DNA of 64,000 nt from Limnohabitans sp. MMS-10A-192 (GTDB lineage Bacteria; Pseudomonadota; Gammaproteobacteria; Burkholderiales; Burkholderiaceae_C). The translations under genes were made by a program, and so were the position numbers. Below the pieces are notes generated by a model. It worked only from the letters and a program-made list of their open reading frames with translations. It ran no database searches and was not told the origin of the DNA. The DNA is taken from assembly GCF_003063335.1 (NCBI RefSeq), contig NZ_NERX01000002.1:186001-250000 (forward strand), given 5' to 3'. Shown in pieces: positions 18,472-25,686 of the stretch (position 1 is the first letter of the stretch; each line of letters starts with the position of its first letter).

Positions 18472-19872
18472 ATGAATTTTTCCCCCATTTCCGCCCTTTC
18501 GCCGCTGGATGGCCGTTACGCCAGCAAACTCAATGCTCTGCGCCCGTTGATGAGCGAGCAAGGCTATATGCACCGCCGCGTTCAGGTGGAGATTGCCTGG
18601 TTCATCGCCTTGTCCGATGCGGGCTTTGCCGAATTCAAGCCCCTGACCCCCGGTGCCCGCAGTTACCTGACGGCGCTGGTGAAGAATTTTTCGGAAGCCG
18701 ATGCGGTGGCCATCAAAGAGTTCGAGAAAGTCACCAACCACGACGTGAAGGCCGTGGAGTACTGGATCAAGTCCAAATTCAAGGACCGCCCCGAGCTGGA
18801 GCATGTGGGTGAATTCGTGCACTTTGCCTGTACCAGCGAAGACATCAACAACACCAGCCATGCCCTGCAGATCAAAGGCGCCCGAGCTCAGGTGATCTTG
18901 CCCGGCTTGGACGGCTTGATTGCCAAGTTGCGCGAGATGGCGCACACCTTTGCTGAAGTGCCCATGCTCAGCCGCACCCACGGCCAGACCGCCAGCCCCA
19001 CCACCGTGGGCAAGGAAATCGCCAACGTGGTGATGCGCTTGAACGGTTGCCGTGAAAAGATTGCCGCCGTCAAGCTGATGGGCAAGATGAATGGCGCTGT
19101 GGGCAACTACAACGCCCACCTGTCGGCCTGGCCCGACTTTGACTGGGAAGCTTTCGCCAAAAAGGTTGTGGAAACGCCCGAACTGAGCGAAACCCAGGAC
19201 AGCCATTGGGGCTTGGGCCTGACGTTCCAGCCCTACAGCATCCAGATCGAGCCGCACGATTACATGGCCGAGTTGTTCGATGCCGTGGCCCGCACCAACA
19301 CCATCTTGATCGACCTGTCTCGCGACATTTGGGGTTATGTGAGCTTGGGTTACTTCAAGCAACGCCTCAAGGCCGGCGAAATCGGTTCATCGACGATGCC
19401 CCACAAGGTCAACCCGATTGACTTTGAAAACGCCGAAGGCAACCTGGGCCTGGCCAACGCCGTGCTCAAGCACCTGAGCGAGAAGTTGCCGATCAGCCGC
19501 TGGCAGCGTGACCTGACCGACTCCACTGTGCTGCGCAACATGGGCGTGGGCTTGGGCTACACCGCATTGGCCTATGCCTCCTTGATGACGGGCCTGAACA
19601 AGCTCGAACTCAATGAAGAAGCTTTGGCCGCTGATCTGGACGCTGCCTGGGAAGTGCTGGCCGAGCCGATCCAGACCGTGATGCGCCGCTATGGCGTGCA
19701 GGGCGCCTACGAAAAGCTCAAGGAAGTGACCCGCGGCAAGACCGTCACCGCTGCGGACCTGCATGGCCTGATTCGGGGCCTGGACATCCCGCAAGCCGAC
19801 AAAGACCGCCTGCTGGCCATGACGCCAGGCAGCTACGTGGGCAAGGCCGCTGAACTGGCCCGCCGCGTCTGA
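18472..19872 (+). CDS. purB: Adenylosuccinate lyase
   Basis: A 466-residue PurB. It removes fumarate from SAICAR and from adenylosuccinate, two steps of purine synthesis. The family signature SSTMPHKVNPIDFEN is at about residues 305-320, including the flexible catalytic loop. Other conserved pieces are PLDGRYASK at the N-terminus, TSEDINNTSHAL, and SRTHGQTASPTTVGKE with the catalytic His. Length matches the longer proteobacterial form. A run of Gs just before the ATG (TTGGGGG) gives a weak ribosome-binding site. No purine-operon neighbours are present. Confidence 0.95.
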   Translation: MNFSPISALSPLDGRYASKLNALRPLMSEQGYMHRRVQVEIAWFIALSDAGFAEFKPLTPGARSYLTALVKNFSEADAVAIKEFEKVTNHDVKAVEYWIKSKFKDRPELEHVGEFVHFACTSEDINNTSHALQIKGARAQVILPGLDGLIAKLREMAHTFAEVPMLSRTHGQTASPTTVGKEIANVVMRLNGCREKIAAVKLMGKMNGAVGNYNAHLSAWPDFDWEAFAKKVVETPELSETQDSHWGLGLTFQPYSIQIEPHDYMAELFDAVARTNTILIDLSRDIWGYVSLGYFKQRLKAGEIGSSTMPHKVNPIDFENAEGNLGLANAVLKHLSEKLPISRWQRDLTDSTVLRNMGVGLGYTALAYASLMTGLNKLELNEEALAADLDAAWEVLAEPIQTVMRRYGVQGAYEKLKEVTRGKTVTAADLHGLIRGLDIPQADKDRLLAMTPGSYVGKAAELARRV

Positions 19873-19902
19873 GGTTTCGACGAAGACAGTCTTTCCATTG
19901 CT

Positions 19903-19971
19903 TGTCACCCCGGACTTGATCCGGGGTCCATCTTTCCCCGCCATGGATGCCGGATCAACTCCAGCATGACA
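19903..19971. repeat. Dispersed TGTCA...TGACA repeat, copy A
   Basis: A 69-bp element bounded by TGTCA and TGACA. Its left half holds the hairpin CCCCGGA-CTTGA-TCCGGGG. A second copy lies at 56079-56149. It sits between purB and yaeQ, ending 26 bp before the yaeQ start. This sequence family (centred on CCGGACTTGATCCGG) is a known kind of dispersed intergenic repeat in Proteobacteria. Confidence 0.6.
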
Positions 19972-19997
19972 GATGCAGGCGCAAACTCAAGAACCCC

Positions 19998-20558
19998 ATG
20001 GCCCTCAAATCCACCATCTACAAAGCCAACCTGTCGATCGCTGACATCGATCACAGCTACTACGAAGACCACCAGCTGACCTTGGCCCGCCACCCCAGCG
20101 AGACCGACGAGCGCATGATGATCCGCCTGCTGGCGTTGGCCATCAACGCTTACAAGCTGCAGGCCGTGTGCAACGGTGACGGCAAGCTGGCCTTTGGTGC
20201 GGGCTTGTCTGACCCGGACGACCCGGACGTGAGCCTGCGTGACTTCACGGGCCAGACCCGCATGTGGATTGAGGTCGGTCAGCCCGAAGACAAGCCCATC
20301 ATGAAGGCCTGCCAGAAGTCCGACGAAGTCCTGCTGTACTGCTTCAACCATGCAGCTGAAGTCTGGTGGAAAGGCATCGAGACCAAGCTCACCCGCTTGG
20401 ACAAGCTGCAGGTCTGGCGTGTGCCCACCGAGCGTTCACAAGAGTTGGCCCAGCTGGCTGAGCGCAGCATGCAGCTGCAGGCCACGGTGCAGGAAGGCGA
20501 AGTCACTTTCAGCAGCGACAAAGGCAGTGTGCACATCGAGTTGCAACGCTGGAAGTGA
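19998..20558 (+). CDS. yaeQ: YaeQ family protein
   Basis: A 186-residue YaeQ protein. Conserved segments are MALKSTIYKANLSIADIDHS, LARHPSETDERMMIRLLALA, and IELQRW at the C-terminus. The structure of YaeQ belongs to the PD-(D/E)xK nuclease-like fold; the Glu and Asp in TDERMM and the later Glu residues fit, but the cellular role is not settled. An older claim of haemolysin transcription control is not supported. The start has no strong Shine-Dalgarno because a repeat element occupies the gap behind purB. Confidence 0.88.
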   Translation: MALKSTIYKANLSIADIDHSYYEDHQLTLARHPSETDERMMIRLLALAINAYKLQAVCNGDGKLAFGAGLSDPDDPDVSLRDFTGQTRMWIEVGQPEDKPIMKACQKSDEVLLYCFNHAAEVWWKGIETKLTRLDKLQVWRVPTERSQELAQLAERSMQLQATVQEGEVTFSSDKGSVHIELQRWK

Positions 20559-20608
20559 AACAGGCCGCGCACGAGCAGCGCGGTCAGTCTTGTTGTTTTA
20601 ATTTGCAG

Positions 20609-20628
20609 GTCGGCGCTTCAGCTTCGAC
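20609..20628. repeat. REP-like 20-mer, copy 3
   Basis: GTCGGCGCTTCAGCTTCGAC, the same pattern as the copies at 17654 and 17706. It directly touches the stop codon of the DUF3717/DUF1289 gene, between two convergent genes. Confidence 0.6.
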
Positions 20629-21084
20629 TTACAAATCCAGTTTGGTTTGGGCTTCAGCGGCCACTTTGGCCAGCTGGCGGTCTTCGGCGGCACGTTCGGC
20701 GTATTTGTTGAAACGCCAGGAAGTGCCTTCCATGGTGATGCGGTGCCACACGGCGCGCTTTTCACCCGGCGTCATTTCGGTCCACAACTGCACTTCTTCA
20801 AAAGTGCGACCACAGCCTTTGCACATGTCGTCACCTTGGCTGGTCGAGCAAATCGCGATGCAGGGGGTGTCGGGTGTGCTGACATACCAGTCTTGCCAAG
20901 CCTCTGCAGCAGCCAGTGGCAAACTGAATTCGTCGGCATGGTCTTGTTTGAAGTACACCATCTGGCCATAGACATCGGCCAAGGCGCGCAGCTCGCGCGG
21001 CAAGGATACCCCGTCCGCAGAGGGATTTTTGATCCGCCAGTGGTTGATGGCGGCTTCGATGTCGGTGATGTGGATGCCGGCCAT
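20629..21084 (-). CDS. DUF3717/DUF1289 domain protein
   Basis: A 151-residue protein with two recognisable parts. Residues about 1-50 match DUF3717 (GIHITDIEAAINHWRIKN, LPRELRALADVYGQMVYF). Residues about 75-120 match DUF1289, a small Cys motif protein (TPCIAICSTSQGDDMCKGCG, then RTFEEVQLW), with four Cys that could bind Zn or an iron-sulfur cluster. The frame is open to 21276, but the ATG at 21084 begins exactly at the DUF3717 start. Function unknown. The stop codon abuts a REP-like repeat. Confidence 0.75.
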   Translation of the reverse strand: MAGIHITDIEAAINHWRIKNPSADGVSLPRELRALADVYGQMVYFKQDHADEFSLPLAAAEAWQDWYVSTPDTPCIAICSTSQGDDMCKGCGRTFEEVQLWTEMTPGEKRAVWHRITMEGTSWRFNKYAERAAEDRQLAKVAAEAQTKLDL

Positions 21085-21447
21085 GGTGTGTTGAAGAGCA
21101 GGACGCAAATCATAGCGGGTTGCAGGCGAGTGATGCACTTTGTGCAGGCTTGCATGCCTGAATTTCCCTTCAACGCACAAGGACAAACCCAACCACGGTT
21201 TAATCTGATCTTGAAGGGGAGTAGCTCTCTCATGCCCCAAGGTGCAAAGCCTTGAGGCACTTTGATAAGCCGTCATGACGAAGTTTTACTTCCGGTTTAT
21301 CAGGCGCCAGAACTTGGTTCTGACGTCGAGCAAGACCTTCGATCATCGCCTGTGTCGAATCGATCGAAGCTTGCCGTGCAGTTTGGTTTGCACATGAAGT
21401 TCCCCTCGATTCGATGCAGGTTCAACAATGGAATCTGGAGTCTTCTG
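21085..21447. other. Intergenic region holding the riboswitch
   Basis: 363 bp between the divergent DUF3717 and TerC genes. It holds the riboswitch candidate described separately. The first 120 bp should contain both promoters. The last 100 bp, between riboswitch and start codon, show no clear intrinsic terminator, so control may act on translation. Confidence 0.55.
21207..21344 (+). ncRNA. yybP-ykoY (Mn2+) riboswitch candidate
   Basis: The leader of the TerC-family gene carries the family hallmarks as I remember them: AGGGGAGTAGC near 21216-21226, an internal CCGTCATGACG, and the closing GAGCAAGACC at 21328-21337. The outer stem pairs GATC-TTGAAGG (from 21207) with CCTTC-GATC (to 21344). 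The yybP-ykoY class senses Mn2+ and often precedes TerC/Alx-type membrane proteins, which is exactly the downstream gene. About 100 bp separate it from the start codon. Confidence 0.82.
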
Positions 21448-22137
21448 ATGGAATTTTTATCTGCACCTTGGTGGTCTGCTTTGTTGGCGATCATTTTGAT
21501 TGACCTCGTTTTGGCTGGCGACAATGCCATCGTGATCGCACTGGCTGCGCGCAGTTTGCCCGCTGATCTGCAAAAGAAAGCCATCCTTTGGGGCACGGTG
21601 GGTGCGATCGCTGTGCGCTCGGTCATGACCTTGTGCGTGGTCTGGCTCTTGCAAATCCCCGGCCTGATGCTGGTGGGGGGTTTGGGTTTGCTCTGGATCG
21701 CCTACAAACTCATCGCCGACACCGGTGACCACGATGAGCACGGTCCTGCTGCCACCACGTTCTGGGGTGCCATGAAGACCATCATCGTGGCCGATGCCTT
21801 GATGGGTGTCGACAATGTTTTGGGCGTGGCAGGTGCCGCACATGGTTCGTGGGACTTGGTCATTCTGGGTTTGCTCATCAGCGTGCCGATTGTGGTGTTT
21901 GGCAGCTCTGTCGTGCTCAAGCTGGTCGATCGTTTTCCGATGATCATCCAGTTGGGCGCTGCCGTGCTGGCTTTCACCGCGGCCAAGATGATCGTGGGCG
22001 AGCCTTTGCTGGACAGTGTGTTCGATGCGCCCTCTCAAGCCATCTGGCGCTGGACCACTTACTTGGTGGCCATCGCCTTGGTGTTGGGCGCGGGTTGGTG
22101 GTCTTCCAGAGTGGCCAGCACGTCCACCAAGGCCTGA
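21448..22137 (+). CDS. TerC family integral membrane protein (Alx/YkoY type), Mn-linked
   Basis: A 229-residue membrane protein with about seven helices. The TerC signature is seen twice: LIDLVLAGDNAIVIALAARS near residue 17-37 and VADALMGVDNVLGVAGAAHG in the second half; the acidic residues in these repeats are thought to handle metal ions. Family members (Alx, YkoY, MeeF/MeeY) act in Mn2+ export or metal loading of secreted proteins. The frame is open to 21262, but the ATG at 21448 starts the conserved protein, and the upstream part is the riboswitch. Its stop is 6 bp from the convergent protease stop. Confidence 0.88.
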   Translation: MEFLSAPWWSALLAIILIDLVLAGDNAIVIALAARSLPADLQKKAILWGTVGAIAVRSVMTLCVVWLLQIPGLMLVGGLGLLWIAYKLIADTGDHDEHGPAATTFWGAMKTIIVADALMGVDNVLGVAGAAHGSWDLVILGLLISVPIVVFGSSVVLKLVDRFPMIIQLGAAVLAFTAAKMIVGEPLLDSVFDAPSQAIWRWTTYLVAIALVLGAGWWSSRVASTSTKA

Positions 22138-22143
22138 ACCGGC

Positions 22144-23673
22144 TCAGCGCTCGGCTTGCATCTCGCGCACCAGCGACTGGGCTTGCCGCAAGCGGGTGTC
22201 CACAATCGACGCTTCGATGTGATCGCCGGCTTGCAGAGTGTGGTTTTTGGCCCAGTCCTGCGCGGCGCGGAAGCGATCAATGGCGCCTTGCCAATCCATG
22301 CGGGCCATTTGCGCTTCGCCTTCGGCTCTGAGGGCATGCAAATGCTGGCCTTCCACGGCCAGCATGCTCGCCAAGGTGTTCCACGCTTGTGCGTCCAGTG
22401 GGAAGGCTTGCACCTGTTCGCGCAGTTGGTGCAGCACTTCTGTGCGTGTCGGGGTGGGCGGCAGGTTCAACAAGGCTTGTGCAGTGGCGATCAGCGTGGG
22501 CCTGTCCAGCTTGGAGGCTTGCCCTGGAGGGGCCAGCAATTGCACCACCGTATCCCAGCGGTTTTGGGCCGCAGCCCATTCGGCGCGCAGCAATTTGGCC
22601 AAGCGGGCCGGTGCGTTTTGACCGCTCACCGTGCGCTCCAAATTTTGCAAGCTGCGCTCGGCCGCCGCAAAGTCCTTGAGCTGCATGTGGGCCAAGGTGG
22701 CGCCGTACCAGACGCCAGCCTTGGTGGCCGCAGTGGCTTGGGGCAAGTTGACCTGACTCGTTTGTGTGGAGGCGCGCCAAGCGTCCACTTGGCCTTGAGA
22801 CAACACGCGAGCGCGCGCTGACAGCATGGCTTGCTCGACATCGACCCGGTTTCCAGCAGGTGGTGCATCCAATTGCAAGCGGGCTTGCATGTCTGCGATC
22901 CGCTCGGTGGTCAGGGGGTGGCTGCGCAAATACGGGTAGGCGCCGTTGTCGTTGAGTCCTGCGGCTTGCTGGAGCTTGCCGAACATGCCGACAAAGCCTT
23001 GGGGGTCATAGCCGGCTTCACGCATCACGCCAAATCCCACACGGTCGGCCTCGCGCTCCATGTCGCGTGAATAGCTCAGCTGTGACTGGATGGCGGCGGC
23101 CTGCCCCCCTACGATCAGCGCCTGCGCGCCCTGCGCACTTTTGCTGGCGGCCAACACGCCCAGAATCAAGGAGCCGATCACCCACGGTGTCAATTTGCCT
23201 TGCGCGCCCATGGAGCGCGCAATGTGACGTTGCGTGACGTGACTGAGTTCGTGTGCCAATACCGAGGCCAATTCGTCGTGTGTGCTGACCACAGCAATCA
23301 AGCCCAGGTGCACGCCCAGATAACCACCGGGCAAGGCGAAGGCGTTGACGCTGCGGTCGCGTCCCAGCAGGATGCGCCAGGCAAAACGTTCTTGCAGCTC
23401 GGGGGACAGCTCACCGCGTGCTGCAGCCGATTTGACCAAGGGGGCCCACAGGCGCTGAATGTACTCATCCAGCACGGGGTCTTCCAGGTAGTCCGGGTCG
23501 CGGTAAAGCTCGCGGGCGATGCGGTCGCCCAGCTTGCGTTCAGCGGCCAGGGAAATGCCATCACCATCACCCAGAGAGGGCAGCGCCGCGTTTTGTGGCC
23601 AGGCGGGCTGAAAACACAGGCTTGAGGCCAGCAGCCCGAGGAGCAGTTTCGTGCGGTGGAATTTGTTTTTCAC
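22144..23673 (-). CDS. M48 family metalloprotease with TPR region (BepA-like)
   Basis: A 509-residue exported zinc protease of the BepA/YfgC type. A signal peptide runs through LLLGLLASSLCFQPAWP. The zinc motif HELSH is at residues 141-145 (context VLAHELSHVTQRHIARSMGA), with the third ligand Glu in READRVGFGVM. The C-terminal half is helical and repeat-like, as in TPR regions. BepA degrades or helps assemble outer-membrane proteins such as LptD; that role is inferred here. The start is uncertain: the frame opens at 23748, and GTG at 23673 (VKNKFHRTKLLLGL) gives the best signal peptide but has no clear ribosome-binding site. Confidence 0.87.
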   Translation of the reverse strand: MKNKFHRTKLLLGLLASSLCFQPAWPQNAALPSLGDGDGISLAAERKLGDRIARELYRDPDYLEDPVLDEYIQRLWAPLVKSAAARGELSPELQERFAWRILLGRDRSVNAFALPGGYLGVHLGLIAVVSTHDELASVLAHELSHVTQRHIARSMGAQGKLTPWVIGSLILGVLAASKSAQGAQALIVGGQAAAIQSQLSYSRDMEREADRVGFGVMREAGYDPQGFVGMFGKLQQAAGLNDNGAYPYLRSHPLTTERIADMQARLQLDAPPAGNRVDVEQAMLSARARVLSQGQVDAWRASTQTSQVNLPQATAATKAGVWYGATLAHMQLKDFAAAERSLQNLERTVSGQNAPARLAKLLRAEWAAAQNRWDTVVQLLAPPGQASKLDRPTLIATAQALLNLPPTPTRTEVLHQLREQVQAFPLDAQAWNTLASMLAVEGQHLHALRAEGEAQMARMDWQGAIDRFRAAQDWAKNHTLQAGDHIEASIVDTRLRQAQSLVREMQAER

Positions 23674-23753
23674 GACAAGGAGTGTCCCATTCAATGGCCG
23701 TATGATGACCCATTCCCGTGAACTTCTTGTAAACCATTCGGACCGCATCGCCC

Positions 23754-24242
23754 ATGACGACCTCTGATGTTTTGACCCATTTTGACGCCCAAGGCCAAGC
23801 CCATATGGTGGACGTTGGCGCCAAATCTTCCACCAAGCGCGTGGCTGTGGCCACGGGCCGCATCAGCATGCTGCCCACCACGCTGGCGCTGATCGAATCG
23901 GGCACCGCCAAAAAAGGCGATGTGCTGGGCATTGCCCGCCTCGCCGGCATCATGGGCGCCAAAAAGACCAGCGAGTTGATCCCGTTGTGCCACCCGATTG
24001 GCCTGACCCGTGTGGCGGTCGAGTTTGAAGTGTTGACGGCTGAATCGAGCGTGGTCTGCAAAGCCACCGCCGAGACCGTTGGCCAGACCGGTGTGGAGAT
24101 GGAAGCCTTGACCGCCGTGCAAGTGGCGCTGCTCACCATCTATGACATGTGCAAAGCCGTGGACCGGGGCATGACCATCAATGGTGTGACCTTGCTGGAA
24201 AAGCACGGGGGCAAGTCGGGGAGTTTCATTGCGCCGGTTTGA
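23754..24242 (+). CDS. moaC: Cyclic pyranopterin monophosphate synthase, end supplied by inserted element
   Basis: A 162-residue MoaC, which with MoaA turns GTP into cyclic pyranopterin monophosphate in molybdenum-cofactor synthesis. Conserved [20 protein letters not shown], the Lys/Asp-containing [14 protein letters not shown] and [10 protein letters not shown] are intact. The last 184 bp occur a second time at 29821-30004 beyond the inserted element, with about 19 differences by eye, mostly silent, and a 74-bp identical core. So the present 3' end (ending SFIAPV) was probably brought by the element, while the old end (SFVANA) is the stranded copy. The protein should still work. Confidence 0.94.
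   Translation: MTTSDVLTHFDAQGQAHMVDVGAKSSTKRVAVATGRISMLPTTLALIESGTAKKGDVLGIARLAGIMGAKKTSELIPLCHPIGLTRVAVEFEVLTAESSVVCKATAETVGQTGVEMEALTAVQVALLTIYDMCKAVDRGMTINGVTLLEKHGGKSGSFIAPV
24059..24242 (+). repeat. Left att-side duplication of moaC 3' end
   Basis: This stretch repeats at 29821-30004 in the same direction. The exact shared core is 24144-24217, matching 29906-29979 (74 bp). It marks the left junction of the integrated element; strand exchange took place inside the identical core. Confidence 0.88.
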
Positions 24243-24352
24243 AACCTGTTTATCTTCAATGGGTTAGCTGTGTTTGCGCTGGTGTTGATTTCCTGAAGCG
24301 ACATGTCTCGTAGCAGTACTTCAGCAACTCAGTAATGATTTATTGAAAGCTT

Positions 24353-24370
24353 TGTCCCATTCCTGTCCCA
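24353..24370 (+). promoter_or_regulatory. Paired TGTCCCA motifs, left end (integrase arm-site candidates)
   Basis: TGTCCCA occurs at 24353-24359 and 24364-24370, 11 bp start to start. The same pair with the same spacing occurs near the right end at 29761 and 29772. Such matched pairs just inside both junctions fit arm-type binding sites for the tyrosine integrase. Confidence 0.5.
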
Positions 24371-24383
24371 CTGAAGGATGGAA

Positions 24384-25367
24384 ATGGCTTCTTTTCGATA
24401 TCGCAGCAACCGTTGGCAAGCAAGAGTACGGCGTAAAGGCTACCCGGATGAGACCAAGAGTTTCATATCAAGGCAAGATGCTGAGAAATGGGCTCGGTCG
24501 CTTGAGTCAGAGATTGATAAAGGGCAATTCGTCAACGTTAGCGAAGCCCAGCGGACAACCTTGGGCGATCTCATCGATCGGTATTTGGTCGAGGTCACAC
24601 CCTCAATGAAAGGGGCAGCTGAGGACACGATCAGACTTAAAGCCATCATGCGCAGAGACATCTCACGGTGGAGCATGACTAACCTTAGTGCAGCCCGTAT
24701 TGCAGCGTACCGGGACGAACGCCTTAAAGAGGTTACAGGAGGTACAGTCATCAGGGAATTGGCGTACCTCTCTGCCATCATTAACCACGGTCGAAAAGAA
24801 TGGGGGATCAACGTTCTTAATCCCGTTCTTATGGTGCGTAAGCCTCCAACTCCTCAAGCACGAACACGAGTTTTGACCAATGAAGAGATTGCGAAATTGA
24901 TGCTTGTGCTGGAACCTACAGGGCGTAAAAGTCATTGGACAAAGCCCGTTGTGCAGTTAGCTTTAGCAACAGCGATGCGCCGAGGAGAGTTGTTGTCGTT
25001 GAGGTGGGAGAACATTGATCTGAAAGCAAGAACAGCGTTTCTGTCAGATACCAAAAACGGGGAGTCTCGAACTGTCCCGCTATCCACTGTTGCGGTACAG
25101 GTGTTGGAAGAGTTGCCACGGCACATCAGTGGTGTGGTGATTCCATTGAGGTATTTCACACTAGATGCCGCATTTAAGCGGGCTTGCAAACGTGCAAAAC
25201 TGAACGATGTGCGCTTTCATGACCTCCGCCGTACAGCCATCACTCGCATGGCGGAGAAGTTGCCCAATGTGATTGAGTTGGCAGCGGTTAGTGGGCACAA
25301 AAGTTTGATGGTGCTGAAGCGGTATTACCAACCAAAAGCAGAGGCGCTGGCGCTGAAGTTGGGGTAG
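24384..25367 (+). CDS. Site-specific tyrosine recombinase (integrase)
   Basis: A 327-residue phage-type integrase. The N-terminal part (ASFRYRSNRWQARVRRKGYP) is an AP2-like arm-binding domain, followed by a SAM-like core-binding domain, then the catalytic domain. Catalytic residues are all present: R199 (AMRRGELLSLRW), H279 and R282 (FHDLRRTAI), H305 (SGHKSL) and the nucleophile Y314 (KRYYQP). An ATG at 24378 is also in frame, but 24384 has AAGGA at a better distance. Placed right after attL in moaC, it should drive integration into that gene. Confidence 0.92.
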   Translation: MASFRYRSNRWQARVRRKGYPDETKSFISRQDAEKWARSLESEIDKGQFVNVSEAQRTTLGDLIDRYLVEVTPSMKGAAEDTIRLKAIMRRDISRWSMTNLSAARIAAYRDERLKEVTGGTVIRELAYLSAIINHGRKEWGINVLNPVLMVRKPPTPQARTRVLTNEEIAKLMLVLEPTGRKSHWTKPVVQLALATAMRRGELLSLRWENIDLKARTAFLSDTKNGESRTVPLSTVAVQVLEELPRHISGVVIPLRYFTLDAAFKRACKRAKLNDVRFHDLRRTAITRMAEKLPNVIELAAVSGHKSLMVLKRYYQPKAEALALKLG

Positions 25368-25686
25368 CACTTGGGGCAACCAAATGGAGATGATTCGAGA
25401 GCTGAAGAGACTGATATGCCCTTCATCTTCTATTGTTTTTGGGTGACTATTGTTGCGCTGTATTTCACCCGTAATGCCTTGGATTCATGCCAAGGGGGGG
25501 AGGGCTTAGTTCGAGTTGGGGCGAAGGATGACTCTGTACGTTCAATTAAGCAGTCGAAAGGGCAGGAGGGTCACAGGGTAGCAGTTTTATCAAAAGCAAA
25601 ACAACCAATCCAATGACCCTCCTCTCCATCTCTAGATGGTTTTAAAACTACCACCCTACTGCCCTACAACCCCAGTGGCTAATAGG
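25368..25686. other. Gap after the integrase; long inverted repeat, no firm gene
   Basis: 319 bp between integrase and helicase genes, which point at each other. A 10-bp perfect inverted repeat, AGGAGGGTCA at 25564-25573 and TGACCCTCCT at 25614-25623, could form a hairpin with a 40-nt loop. A 66-codon frame from 25416 (MPFIFYCFWVTIVALYF, a hydrophobic start) has a weak AAGAG upstream, but its second half is low in protein character, so I do not call it. Confidence 0.4.

Noticed and set aside
25416..25616. A 66-codon frame with a hydrophobic start after the integrase
   Set aside because: The ribosome-binding site is weak, the second half is not protein-like, and a long inverted repeat overlaps its end.
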